NCBI GenBank assembly: GCA_964571275.1
Contig: CAZNCQ010000002.1
Coordinates: 1-64,000, forward strand
DNA from: DASRQZ01 sp964571275
GTDB taxonomy: Bacteria; Myxococcota_A; Polyangia; Fen-1088
DNA: 64,000 nt
Direction: 5' to 3'
Positions within the stretch are counted from its first letter, which is position 1. The number at the start of each line of letters is the position of its first letter. The notes under the pieces are model-generated. The model was not told where the DNA came from, searched no databases, and was given only the letters and a program-made list of their open reading frames with translations. A program made the translations under genes and the position numbers. Positions 8,385-17,281 of the stretch are shown here, in pieces.

Positions 8385-9919
8385 TGCCCGGAGTGCGCCT
8401 GGATGGCGCGCTGGACCTGCTCCTTGACGGCTTCGAGGTTGAACGACGCCCCCTTCTGCACCGGCGGGAACTCGATGAAGGTCTGCGCAAAGCGAGCGAC
8501 CTCCTGTTGCACGAAGACGAAGCGCCAGAATTCGTAAGTGAACCAGGTCGCCTGCAGCAGCGATTGCCCCATCCCGGTGCGTTCGAAGGGGTCGAGACGC
8601 ACGTTGCTGAGCAGAGGCCAATCGACCTTGACCGTGCCGCCGAGCCAGCCTCCCGGCTGATCGATGAAGCGGTACTTGTAGTCGCCGAGCCGCACCGCGC
8701 CCAGCGTCCCCTCGGCGAAGTAGTAGAGCTCGTTGCGCCTGGACGGGCCCTTGCCCGTGATGAGGTCCAGCTGGTTGTAGCCGTCCAGGTGGACCCGGTA
8801 GCTCTGGCTGCCCATCCGCTTGCCGGCCTTGAGCTGCTCCGCGATGTCGGGATCGCCGGCCGCCGCCACCAGCGTCGGGAACCAATCCAGCCCCGACATG
8901 AGCCCGTTCTCGACTCTTCCGGCCGGCACCTTGCCGGGCCAGCGCACGATGCAGGGCACGCGGAAGCCACCCTCGAGCACCGTGCCCTTGCCGCCCGCGA
9001 ACGGCGTCTGGCCGCCGTCGGGCCAGGTGAAGTTCTCGGCGCCGTTGTCCGTGGTGAAGACGACGATCGTGTCGTCATCGAGCCCCAGGTCTTTCAGCTT
9101 CTGCGCCAACGAGCCGACGATGTCGTCGAGCTGCGCCATGCCGCCCTCGTAGACGCTCCAGCCGTTCTCGGAGTTGCGCATGCTGTCGTACTTCTCCGAG
9201 AGGTGCGTCACCACGTGCATGCGCGTCGGGTTGAGCCAGACGAAGAACGGCTTGTTCTCGTTCTTTGCGCGCTCGATGAAGCGGAAGGTGTGGTCGAGAA
9301 TCTCGTCGTCGACGGTGCGCATGCGATCCGGGTACAGCGTGCCCGCGTCCTCGATGTGCTGCTTGCCGACCTTGCCCCAGCGCGGATCCACGTGCGGGTC
9401 GTCGATGTCGGTGGCCCAGCAGTGCAGCATGTTGCGCGGTCCCACCTGGTCCTTGAGCTGCTGCGGGTAGGTGCGGTGCGCCGGATCCTCCATCGCGTCC
9501 AGGTGATAGAGGTAACCGAAGAACTCGTCGAACCCGTGAACCGTGGGCAGGAACTCGTTGCGGTCGCCGAGGTGGTTCTTGCCGAATTGCCCGGTCGCGT
9601 AGCCCATCGCTTTGAGGGCCGTCGCGATCGTCGGCGTCTGCGCCGGGATGCCGAGCGGCGCGCCGGCCTGGCCGACCGTGGTCAGGCCGGTGCGAATGGG
9701 AAGCTGCCCGGTGATGAAGTTGGCGCGCCCCGCGGTGCAGCTGGCCTCCGCGTAGTAGTCGGTGAACATCGTCCCTTCCGCGGCCATGCGATCCAGATGA
9801 GGCGTGCGGCCGGCCATGATGCCGCGGTGGTAGGCACCGATATTGAACCACCCGATGTCATCGCCCATGATGAAGACGACGTTGGGTTTGCGCTTTGGTT
9901 GCTCGTTCTCGTTAGCCAT
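8381..9919 (-). CDS. Cytoplasmic arylsulfatase (type I, Cys-type)
   Basis: The ATG at 9919 gives 512 residues with no signal peptide, so the enzyme should be cytoplasmic. It hydrolyses sulfate esters using a formylglycine made from Cys61 in the motif ASCTAGRANFITG. Ala replaces the usual Pro of the CxPxR signature. Asp20 and Asp21 (IMGDDIGW) and the later TTDNGAEN are the calcium-site residues. The start is preceded by a GGAGG-like site. Downstream it overlaps the exporter gene by four bases; upstream, 184 bases away and divergent, is a formylglycine-generating enzyme. Substrate is not predictable from sequence alone. Confidence 0.93.
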   Translation of the reverse strand: MANENEQPKRKPNVVFIMGDDIGWFNIGAYHRGIMAGRTPHLDRMAAEGTMFTDYYAEASCTAGRANFITGQLPIRTGLTTVGQAGAPLGIPAQTPTIATALKAMGYATGQFGKNHLGDRNEFLPTVHGFDEFFGYLYHLDAMEDPAHRTYPQQLKDQVGPRNMLHCWATDIDDPHVDPRWGKVGKQHIEDAGTLYPDRMRTVDDEILDHTFRFIERAKNENKPFFVWLNPTRMHVVTHLSEKYDSMRNSENGWSVYEGGMAQLDDIVGSLAQKLKDLGLDDDTIVVFTTDNGAENFTWPDGGQTPFAGGKGTVLEGGFRVPCIVRWPGKVPAGRVENGLMSGLDWFPTLVAAAGDPDIAEQLKAGKRMGSQSYRVHLDGYNQLDLITGKGPSRRNELYYFAEGTLGAVRLGDYKYRFIDQPGGWLGGTVKVDWPLLSNVRLDPFERTGMGQSLLQATWFTYEFWRFVFVQQEVARFAQTFIEFPPVQKGASFNLEAVKEQVQRAIQAHSGQ

Positions 9920-10103
9920 GATCCCCTCCGAGTAGTCGGTCGCGGCAGGCGGGCCTCGCGACGCCACGCAATCTGCGTCGTGGGCGCTTCCGAACAATCG
10001 AGAGACCTCTCGTGGGCGGCGCACTGCAAACTCGCGCGCGGCATGGTGCGCGCGCATCGGCGACCTATTTTCGTCGTCTCCAGCGCAGAACGGAGGAGAC
10101 GCC

Positions 10104-11063
10104 ATGGCGATGGTCGACAGCGCCCCGTTGGTCGACGACACGGTCTGGATCCCCGACGGATCGTTCATGATGGGATCCGACCGCCACTACCCGGAGGAAG
10201 CCCCCGCGCACCGAGTCTCGGTCGACGGGTTCTGGATCGAACGCCATCCGGTGACCAACGCGCGCTTCGCGCGCTTCGTCGCCGAGACCGGCTACGTCAC
10301 CGATGCCGAGCGCCCCGCCGACCCCAGCCTGTACCCGGGCGCGCTGCCCGAGCTGCTGGTGCCGTCGTCGGTAGTGTTCGTGAAGCCGCGGCAGCGAGTC
10401 GATCTGCGCAATCACTTCAACTGGTGGTTCTACGTGGCCGGCGCGGATTGGCGCCACCCCGAAGGACCGCAGAGCTCGCTCGAGCACCGTCAGGATCACC
10501 CGGTCGTTCATGTGACGTTCAACGACGCCACCGCGTACGCGCGCTGGGCCGGGCGCGAGTTACCGACCGAAGCCGAGTGGGAGCGCGCGGCGCGCGGCGA
10601 TCTCGACGGCGCCGAGTTCGCATGGGGCAACGAGCTGTTCCCCGACGGCCAGCACATGGCCAACACCTGGCAAGGTGAGTTCCCCATCGAGAACATTGGC
10701 GACGACGGATTCGAGGGGACGGCGCCGGTCGGTTCGTTTCCGCCCAACGGATTCGGTCTTTACGACACCATCGGCAATGTCTGGGAGTGGACCGTCGATT
10801 GGTACACCGCGCGCCACCGCTCGGGCGACACCTGTTGCTCGGCGATCCGCAATCCGCGCGGCGGCAAGCAAGAGGACAGCTTCGATCCGCGCACGCCCGA
10901 GGTGCACATTCCGCGCAAGGTCATGAAGGGCGGATCGTTCCTGTGCGCCCCGAACTATTGCCGGCGTTACCGCCCGGCGGCCCGCATGGCGCAAGCCATC
11001 GACACGTCGACCTGCCACCTCGGCTTTCGCTGCGTGGTGCGGACGGCGCCCAAATTGACCTAG
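10104..11063 (+). CDS. Formylglycine-generating enzyme (sulfatase maturase)
   Basis: This 319-residue SUMF1/FGE-type protein oxidises the sulfatase active-site Cys to formylglycine using oxygen and copper. It opens with the family signature WIPDGSFMMGSD and FWIERHPVTNARFARF. Middle motifs are ELPTEAEWERAARG and NVWEWTVDW. Both catalytic cysteines are present (Cys281 and Cys286 in GGSFLCAPNYCRRYR), which separates true FGEs from ergothioneine-type or inactive relatives. A GGAGGAG ribosome site precedes the ATG. It is divergent from the sulfatase that carries its expected target. Confidence 0.95.
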   Translation: MAMVDSAPLVDDTVWIPDGSFMMGSDRHYPEEAPAHRVSVDGFWIERHPVTNARFARFVAETGYVTDAERPADPSLYPGALPELLVPSSVVFVKPRQRVDLRNHFNWWFYVAGADWRHPEGPQSSLEHRQDHPVVHVTFNDATAYARWAGRELPTEAEWERAARGDLDGAEFAWGNELFPDGQHMANTWQGEFPIENIGDDGFEGTAPVGSFPPNGFGLYDTIGNVWEWTVDWYTARHRSGDTCCSAIRNPRGGKQEDSFDPRTPEVHIPRKVMKGGSFLCAPNYCRRYRPAARMAQAIDTSTCHLGFRCVVRTAPKLT

Positions 11064-11238
11064 GTCAGACCTCTCACGATTCGTCACATCTCGTCGTCGA
11101 TCGGAGCGGGATCAAAGCGAGGCGGCGCTACGGAAGCTGTGCGGGTGACGCGAGGGGGGGGACCCAGCGGTCCGGGACGGAAGGGGCTCGTCGCGTGGAG
11201 CTCCTCCAAGAAGGTTGCCGTGGCCGGGAGGGCGCGGG

Positions 11239-13329
11239 TCAGCTCGCCTCGCTGGCGCCCGCCGGCGTGCGCGGCGGCGTCGGCTCGCGCGTCGCCTCGC
11301 GCGCGCGCCCGAACGCATCCATCAACCCCCAGCAGCCGGGCAGGTCGAGGAGCTCGATCTGGCCGAGCGGCTCGGGGATCGCGGGGTCCACGATCAGGTG
11401 CCGGCCGTCGGAATCGAGCCCCAGCAACGTGCGCAGAAACAAGAGCGGCGCGCCGGTGGCCCAGGCCTGCGGGCTGCATGCCGTCGGGTATTCGACCGGA
11501 TAGTGCGTCTCGCGCCGCGGATAGCCGCCGAACGCCTCGGGCAGGCGCCCGCGAAACAGATTCGCCGCCTCGAGCATCGCGCGGCAGATCATTGCGCTCT
11601 CCGCCTTGTAACCGTAGTGGCGCAGCCCCCACGCGATGATCGAGTTGTCGTGCGGCCACACCGTGCCGACGTGGTAGCCGATGGGGTTGTAGGATCCTTC
11701 GGTCGCCGCCATCGTGCGCACGCCCCAGCCCGAGAAGAGATCGTCGCTCATCAGGTGCTGAACGCAGCTGCGCGCCTTGTCGTCGTCGGCGATGCCGCTC
11801 CAGAGCAGGTGGCCGATATTGGACGTCAGCGCGTCGACCTTGCGCTTCTTCCCATCGAGCGCCAGCGCAAAGAAGCTGCGCTCGGCGATCCAGAAGTCGC
11901 GGTTGAACCGCAGCTTGAGATCCGCCGCCTGCCGCTCCAGCGCCGCCGCCCAGCCCGGGTCGCCCCACACCTCGCGCGCGAGGCGCGCCATGCGCACCTT
12001 GGCATCGTAGGCGTAGCCTTGCAGCTCGCAGGTCGCGCGCGGCGTCGGCGCGATCGTGCCGTCGGCGAACGCGATCGAGTCCCACGAATCCTTCCAGCAC
12101 TGGTTGTCGAGCCCGGTCTCGGCGTCGCGCCGCTCGTACTCGACGTAGCCGTCGCCGTCGCGATCACCGTACTCATCGATCCAGGCCACGGCGGCGCGCG
12201 CTTCGGCTTCCAGGTCGCGCGCGAGCGCCCGGTCGCCGGTCCAGCGCACGTATTCCTCCATCAGGATCAGGAACAGCATCGTGCCGTCGGCGGCGCCGTA
12301 GTACGGCGAGTGGGGCCGCTCCTCGAACGCGGTCAGCTCGCCGAGCCGCAGCTCGTGCATGATCTTGCCCGGCTCCTCGTCGCGAAACGGATCCACCTTC
12401 TGGCCCTGGAAGAGCGCGAGCGTGCGCAGCGTCGTCGCGGACAGCTCGGGTGCGAACGGCAGCGCCTGGAAGCTGGCGATCAAGCTGTCGCGCCCGAAGA
12501 CCGCCATGAACCAGGGCAGCCCGGCGGCGGGCAGCGCGCCCGGCGTGACGCCGGTGGCGAAGCGCAACGCCGCCAGATCGATCAGGCTGCGCTTGTAGAT
12601 GTGGCCGAGCGGCTCCCACGACGCCACCAGGCGGGGCGCCCCGTCGAGCCACGTCGCCAGACTCCGGCCCAGCTCCGGCTGTTCCTCGTCGCGCAATCGC
12701 CCGCACGGGCGTGGCTTCTGATCGCGGATCGCGCGCACGAAGATCGCTGAGACGTCCAGCGACGTCGACCAGGACGATTGCGGCTCCAGATAGACCTCGA
12801 ACGACAGGCCGTCCTCGCGCACCTCGCCCGGCATGCTCGACGAGATGATCGTCTCGCGACGAAATCCCTCGCGGCGATAGCCGAGCGTCAGGTGTCCGTT
12901 CTCGACCTCGTGATAGAGCTCGCCCTTCTTCGCCAGCTTGTCCTTCACCTCGAAGAGATCGGCGAAGTCGGACGCCGCCTCCAGACGAACCCGCAGCGTG
13001 ACCGGCTGCCGATCGTGGTTCACGATCTCCAGATCTTCGCGGAAGCCGTCGCACACCGAGCGCCGGCGCACGATCGACAGGTGCGAATCGACGTAGATCG
13101 TGCCGGTCGCGAGCGCGAGGAAGAACTGGACACGGAAGTAGGCCAGGTCGTCGGCGGACAGCAGCGTCGGGCGCAGGCCGTCGACGGTCAAGATCCACCG
13201 CGACAGAAAGCGCGTGTCATTCAGAAACAGGCCGTGATTTTCGGTGGGCGTCGCGTCCATGTCGCCACGCCGATCGCTGACGACGAAGGTGTTGCCGTCG
13301 AGGATGCTGACTTCATTTCCCGCCGACAT
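11239..13329 (-). CDS. Glycogen-debranching-type glycosidase
   Basis: The ATG at 13329, with AGGAG seven bases upstream, gives 696 residues. The N-terminal domain (about residues 10-200) is the GDE_N_bis type (GNTFVVSDRRGDM, GLFLNDTRFLSRW). The C-terminal (alpha/alpha)6 barrel carries LPWFMAVFGRDSLIASFQALPF, YYGAADGTMLFL and HVGTVWPHDNSIIAWGLRHYG, typical of amylo-alpha-1,6-glucosidase-like and MGH1-like hydrolases. No signal peptide, so it should act on cytoplasmic glycogen, trehalose-type or related glucans. Its start lies inside the end of the preceding gene (17-base overlap), so translation is probably coupled. Confidence 0.85.
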   Translation of the reverse strand: MSAGNEVSILDGNTFVVSDRRGDMDATPTENHGLFLNDTRFLSRWILTVDGLRPTLLSADDLAYFRVQFFLALATGTIYVDSHLSIVRRRSVCDGFREDLEIVNHDRQPVTLRVRLEAASDFADLFEVKDKLAKKGELYHEVENGHLTLGYRREGFRRETIISSSMPGEVREDGLSFEVYLEPQSSWSTSLDVSAIFVRAIRDQKPRPCGRLRDEEQPELGRSLATWLDGAPRLVASWEPLGHIYKRSLIDLAALRFATGVTPGALPAAGLPWFMAVFGRDSLIASFQALPFAPELSATTLRTLALFQGQKVDPFRDEEPGKIMHELRLGELTAFEERPHSPYYGAADGTMLFLILMEEYVRWTGDRALARDLEAEARAAVAWIDEYGDRDGDGYVEYERRDAETGLDNQCWKDSWDSIAFADGTIAPTPRATCELQGYAYDAKVRMARLAREVWGDPGWAAALERQAADLKLRFNRDFWIAERSFFALALDGKKRKVDALTSNIGHLLWSGIADDDKARSCVQHLMSDDLFSGWGVRTMAATEGSYNPIGYHVGTVWPHDNSIIAWGLRHYGYKAESAMICRAMLEAANLFRGRLPEAFGGYPRRETHYPVEYPTACSPQAWATGAPLLFLRTLLGLDSDGRHLIVDPAIPEPLGQIELLDLPGCWGLMDAFGRAREATREPTPPRTPAGASEAS

Positions 13330-13711
13330 GGTCAGTCTCCTTTGTCTTCGCTGGCGCCGACGGCTCGCCCAACCCCTGGACCGGCATGCCGGCTTGAAGC
13401 GCGCGCAGCGCGCGCACGGCGAAGCCGACGTCGCCACGCAACGACAGGCCGCCGCGTAGCGACGCGACCACCAGGTTCAGCTCGCCGCGCGCCATCCGCT
13501 GGAAGTCGTCCATGCTCGTGATGAAGACGTTGGCGCGTGTCTCGCCCTCGGCCGGCAGCTGGGTCGCGCCGCCGCCGTCGAACCCAAGCACGGCGATGGT
13601 CTTGCCGTCGACCACGATGCCCAGCCGTCCCGACAGCTGATTGGCCGAGCGGGGCGGCGTGGGCGCCACCGTGGGAGCAGCCCCATTCTTGGCGGGTTCG
13701 GTTCCTTCCAT
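13313..13711 (-). CDS. Small SCP2-like protein
   Basis: The 132-residue protein has a Pro/Ala-rich N-terminus. Its core (about residues 25-110) has the beta-strand and helix order of sterol-carrier-protein-2-like domains: RLGIVVDGKTIAVLGFDGG, then a MDDFQRMARGELNLVVASLRGGLSLRGDVGFAVRALRAL end that matches the family's typical Gly-Lys/Asp helix. A GGAGGAA ribosome site precedes the start. The gene overlaps the debranching enzyme by 17 bases. In this family the fold often binds lipids or serves as an accessory domain; its link to a glycosidase is unexplained. Confidence 0.55.
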   Translation of the reverse strand: MEGTEPAKNGAAPTVAPTPPRSANQLSGRLGIVVDGKTIAVLGFDGGGATQLPAEGETRANVFITSMDDFQRMARGELNLVVASLRGGLSLRGDVGFAVRALRALQAGMPVQGLGEPSAPAKTKETDHVGGK

Positions 13712-13766
13712 GATCTTCCTCCTCGCGAGCGCCTCGGATCAACGAGCGTGTGCGGTGGCCGGACCG

Positions 13767-14159
13767 TCACGCGGGCCGCGGCCGGGTTCGACGAAAGTGC
13801 GTCCAGATCCGATTGGTCAGGGCGCGCGTGACGACGAAGGGCAGCCACACCAGCAACGCGCCCACCACCAGCGCCGCGACCGGCCGGATGCGTCCGAACG
13901 TGATGAACTGAAGCACGCTGTCCATGACCAGCGCGACCACGAGCGGAAGGACCGCGTCGGAGAGCGACTCTTTGAAGATCGTCCAGCGCTGGTGCCGGTG
14001 CGTGATCAGCCGGTGCAGGAACGGTGCCTTGCCGGCGTGCGCGTCGGCGATCCCGATGCGAACGCCCAGGATCAACGCCGCCAGCGGTTGCAGGATCAGC
14101 CTGAATTGACCCTTGCCGCTGAGATCGCGCGCGATGGTTTCGAAGAAGCCGACCTCCAT
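13767..14159 (-). CDS. Small inner-membrane protein
   Basis: The ATG at 14159 (MEVGFFETIARDLSGKGQFR) gives 130 residues. A longer in-frame extension to 14315 is Arg-rich and non-conserved-looking, so it was not used. Three hydrophobic segments are visible: LILQPLAALILGVRIGIA, AVLPLVVALVMDSVLQFITF and VAALVVGALLVWLPFVVTRAL. A basic tail follows. It is the first gene of a likely three-gene unit with the SCP2-like and debranching genes, 55 bases upstream of the former. No family recognised. Confidence 0.65.
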   Translation of the reverse strand: MEVGFFETIARDLSGKGQFRLILQPLAALILGVRIGIADAHAGKAPFLHRLITHRHQRWTIFKESLSDAVLPLVVALVMDSVLQFITFGRIRPVAALVVGALLVWLPFVVTRALTNRIWTHFRRTRPRPA

Positions 14160-14300
14160 GCGTCCCCCCCCGTAGCAAGCTGGTGTCGCAGATTGCCCGT
14201 CGGAAGATCGACTGAACGGGCTGCCTGGGACGCGGGCCTCGGTCGAGCGGCCGTAGGGTCTGCCTCGCAATCGTGGTCGCGTCGCTGCTATACCCTGCGC

Positions 14301-15746
14301 ATGAGCCAGCCCCACGAGTACGATTTGATCGTCATCGGCGCCGGGAACGCCGGACAGGAATGCGCCAGCGTCGCGCGCGCCGCCGGATGGCGCGTGGCGA
14401 TCATCGAATCGCGGGACGTCGGCGGCACCTGCCCGTTGCGCGGCTGCGTGCCCAAGAAGGTGCTCGCCGCGGCGAGCGAGGCCGCCGATCTCGTGCGGCG
14501 CGCCGACAAGCTGTCGCTTCGTCTCGGGCCGCAGGCGCTTCGTCTCGAGCCGCAGGCGCTTCGTCTCGAGCCGCAGGCGCTTCGTCTCGGGCCGCCGGCA
14601 CCCGACAGCAATTTACCCGTGCTCGACTGGACGGCGCTGATCGCGCGCGAGCGCACGTTCGTCGACGGCGTCGCCGCGGCGATGAAGGAAGATCTGGCGC
14701 GCCGGGGGATCGAGGTGATCGAAGGCCGCGCGCGTTTCGTCGACCGGCACGCGGTCGCCGTCAGCGGGCGCGCCGAGCCGGTGCGCGCGCGCAAGTTTCT
14801 GGTCGCCACTGGCTCGGTGCCGAGGCGGCTGGCGTTTCCCGGCGCGGATCGGTTGCTGACCAGCGACGATCTCCTCGAGCTGGGCGCGCTTCCGCCGTCC
14901 GTCGCGTTCGTGGGTGCGGGCGTGATCGCGTTCGAGCTCGGGCATGTGATGGCGCGGGCCGGTGCGCGCGTCACCATGCTCGAATCCGCGCCGCGCGTGC
15001 TCGCGGGGCACGACGCCGGCGCCGTCGATTGGTTGGTGCAAGCCAGCGCCGCGCGCGGCATCGACGTGCGCAGCGGCGTCGAGGTGCAGTCGATCGAGGC
15101 GGCACCCGACGGCACGCACGTGATCCGTTTCGTCGAAGGAACGCCGCGCGAATTGCGCGTGCACGCGGTGGCGCACGGCGCGGGCCGGACCGCGGATCTC
15201 GAAGGGCTCGACCTGGCCGCGGCCGGCATCGAGACCGACGGCATGCAGCCCCATCTCGACGAGGCGCACTGCAGCCCGTCCAACCCCGACGTCTGGTTCG
15301 CGGGCGACGCCGTCCCCGGGAAGCCGCAGCTGTCGGCGCTGGCGACTTACGAAGGACGCCTGGTCGCACGCAACCTGATTCGCGACGAGCACGCGGCGCC
15401 CGACTACCGCTCGGTCCCCAGCGTGGTCTTCACCACGCCAGCGCTGGCGTCGGTCGGAGCGACGGAGGAGGAAGCGCGTGCGCGCGGCCTGACGTTCGAG
15501 ACCCGCGTCAACGACATGCGCACCTGGCGGTCGGCGCGCACCTACGCCGAGGAGTTCGCGTGGGCGAAGGTCCTGGTGGATCGTACGGCCGACCGCGTGG
15601 TTGGCGCCCACCTGGTCGGCCACGGCGCGGCCGATTTCATCAATACATTTGCGCTGGCGATGCGCTACGGCATCTCCGTCACCAGTCTCGCCGAGGGGGT
15701 GTACGCATACCCCACCGTTCATTCCGAGCTGAAATTCCTGTTCTAG
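14301..15746 (+). CDS. Class I flavoprotein disulfide oxidoreductase-like
   Basis: This 481-residue protein belongs to the glutathione/mercuric reductase family. It has the FAD-binding motif IVIGAGNAGQE, the redox pair Cys44-x4-Cys49 in GGTCPLRGCVPKK, the NAD(P) motif VAFVGAGVIAFELG, and a C-terminal dimerisation domain. Residues 73-100 are an inserted tandem repeat of seven residues (QALRLEP), encoded by four 21-bp units. The C-terminal catalytic HPT motif of glutathione reductase reads AYPTVHSE here, so the usual His base is Tyr. Reductase activity on a small disulfide is therefore uncertain. Single gene between divergent and kinase genes. Confidence 0.88.
   Translation: MSQPHEYDLIVIGAGNAGQECASVARAAGWRVAIIESRDVGGTCPLRGCVPKKVLAAASEAADLVRRADKLSLRLGPQALRLEPQALRLEPQALRLGPPAPDSNLPVLDWTALIARERTFVDGVAAAMKEDLARRGIEVIEGRARFVDRHAVAVSGRAEPVRARKFLVATGSVPRRLAFPGADRLLTSDDLLELGALPPSVAFVGAGVIAFELGHVMARAGARVTMLESAPRVLAGHDAGAVDWLVQASAARGIDVRSGVEVQSIEAAPDGTHVIRFVEGTPRELRVHAVAHGAGRTADLEGLDLAAAGIETDGMQPHLDEAHCSPSNPDVWFAGDAVPGKPQLSALATYEGRLVARNLIRDEHAAPDYRSVPSVVFTTPALASVGATEEEARARGLTFETRVNDMRTWRSARTYAEEFAWAKVLVDRTADRVVGAHLVGHGAADFINTFALAMRYGISVTSLAEGVYAYPTVHSELKFLF
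14517..14600. repeat. In-frame 21-bp tandem repeat (4 units)
   Basis: Four 21-bp units start at 14517, 14538, 14559 and 14580. Units 2 and 3 are identical; units 1 and 4 differ by a few bases. They encode LRLGPQA and LRLEPQA heptads just after the redox-active motif region of the oxidoreductase, so the gain keeps the frame. Confidence 0.95.
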
Positions 15747-15820
15747 CTGCCGTTCCCTCGATTTCGTGGCCCGCGGGGTTCCGGAGAGCGAATCCGACAC
15801 TATGGTTCTCACGAATCACT

Positions 15821-17281
15821 GTGGACACACTCGCTCTAGATTATCCGGGCGCCGCGCTATCGGGCGGCGACGAGGACGATCTCGTCATCACCGAAGATGA
15901 TGGCGGCGGCGTTCCTCACCGGACCGACGACGTCAGCCGCGCCGACACCGCGCGCGCCTATCCCATCGGCGCCGTCCTGGGCTCGTATCGGCTGCTGCAG
16001 CAGATCGGCGCGGGCGGCATGGGACGGGTCTTCGTCGCCGAGCACGTGCGCCTCGGCCGTCGCGTCGCGCTCAAAGTGTTGCGATCGGAGTTTTCCGGGA
16101 ACCTGGAAGCGGTAAAGCGCTTCTTCGCCGAGGCGCGTTCCGTCAATTGCATCAGTCACGAGAACATCATCGAGGTGAGCGATTTCGTCGAGAGCCGGGA
16201 CGGCCCGAGTTTTTACATCATGGAGCTGCTCCAGGGTCATGATTTGCGCGGCGTGCAGGAACGCGAAGGCATCCTGTCGACGGAGCGCGTGCTGCGCATC
16301 GCCATGCAGGTGTGCAGTGGCCTCGGCGCCGCGCACGCCGCCGGGATCGTCCACCGCGACCTCAAGCCGGACAACATCTTCCTGATCGAGCGCGGCGGAC
16401 AGCCCGACTTCGTGAAGCTGCTCGACTTCGGCGTCGCCAAGCTGAACGCGACGTTCGAGGAGGCGGCGACTTTCCGCAGCACCGTCGGCATGGTGGTCGG
16501 GACGCCCGACTACATGGCCCCGGAGCAGGCGCTGGGGCAGGTCGTCAATCACCTGGCCGACGTCTACGCGACCGGCGTGATCCTGTACGAGATGCTCGCG
16601 GGGCGGCGCCCGTTCATCGCCCGCAGCGCGCGCGAGGTGATGGTGCAACACCTGACGGTGACACCCACGCCGCCGAGCATGCTCAACCCCGCAGGCAAGA
16701 TTCCGCCCGCGCTCGAGGAGCTGATCCTCGCGTGCCTGGCGAAGGAGCCGCGCGACCGCCCGCAGAGCATCCAGGAGGTCGAGGACCGGCTGCGCGCGAT
16801 CCTCGACGGATTGCCGGCGCATCGCCGCGCCACCGCCGAACGCCGGAGGGTGCGCCGGGGCAGGCCGATCGAGCTGGCCGGCGCCGCGGCGCTGGTCGCC
16901 GTCATCGCCGCATGGATCTGGATGGGAAGCGGCTCGCTGCTGGCCAGCACGCCGCGGATCGCCGCCGCCGAGGCGCGGCTGCGCGCGCGATTCACACCGC
17001 ATCCCTTGCGGAAGGCGATCGTCGGCTCGCGATCGGCGTTCACGATCGAGCCAGCCGGCGCGCCGCCGCCGAGCGTGACGCCGATGCCGACGCTCGTCAG
17101 CACGCTCAAGGCGCGCCCCGCGGAACTGCCTGCGCCCCCTCCGCCGACGCCTGCGCGCAGCTTGACCGCGCCAGCGGACAAGATCGTTCGCAGGTCAGCG
17201 GCGGCGACCGAGCCACCACCTTTCAACGAGCGCCGTCACGCCAAGCTCGACCGTGACGGGGTGCTGGATCCCTTCGAATGA
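15821..17281 (+). CDS. Membrane-anchored Ser/Thr protein kinase (PknB-like)
   Basis: A GTG at 15821 gives 486 residues; no in-frame ATG precedes the kinase core. The domain (residues 55-330) is complete: glycine loop GAGGMGRVF, Lys85 in VALKVL, catalytic HRDLKPDN (Asp180), DFG Asp202, GTPDYMAPE. One membrane helix (about 351-368, ELAGAAALVAVIAAWIWMG) separates the cytoplasmic kinase from a Pro-rich external tail of about 115 residues without a recognised sensor. The stop overlaps the TPR gene start as ATGA. Target proteins are unknown; the neighbours in the operon are candidates. Confidence 0.93.
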   Translation: MDTLALDYPGAALSGGDEDDLVITEDDGGGVPHRTDDVSRADTARAYPIGAVLGSYRLLQQIGAGGMGRVFVAEHVRLGRRVALKVLRSEFSGNLEAVKRFFAEARSVNCISHENIIEVSDFVESRDGPSFYIMELLQGHDLRGVQEREGILSTERVLRIAMQVCSGLGAAHAAGIVHRDLKPDNIFLIERGGQPDFVKLLDFGVAKLNATFEEAATFRSTVGMVVGTPDYMAPEQALGQVVNHLADVYATGVILYEMLAGRRPFIARSAREVMVQHLTVTPTPPSMLNPAGKIPPALEELILACLAKEPRDRPQSIQEVEDRLRAILDGLPAHRRATAERRRVRRGRPIELAGAAALVAVIAAWIWMGSGSLLASTPRIAAAEARLRARFTPHPLRKAIVGSRSAFTIEPAGAPPPSVTPMPTLVSTLKARPAELPAPPPPTPARSLTAPADKIVRRSAAATEPPPFNERRHAKLDRDGVLDPFE

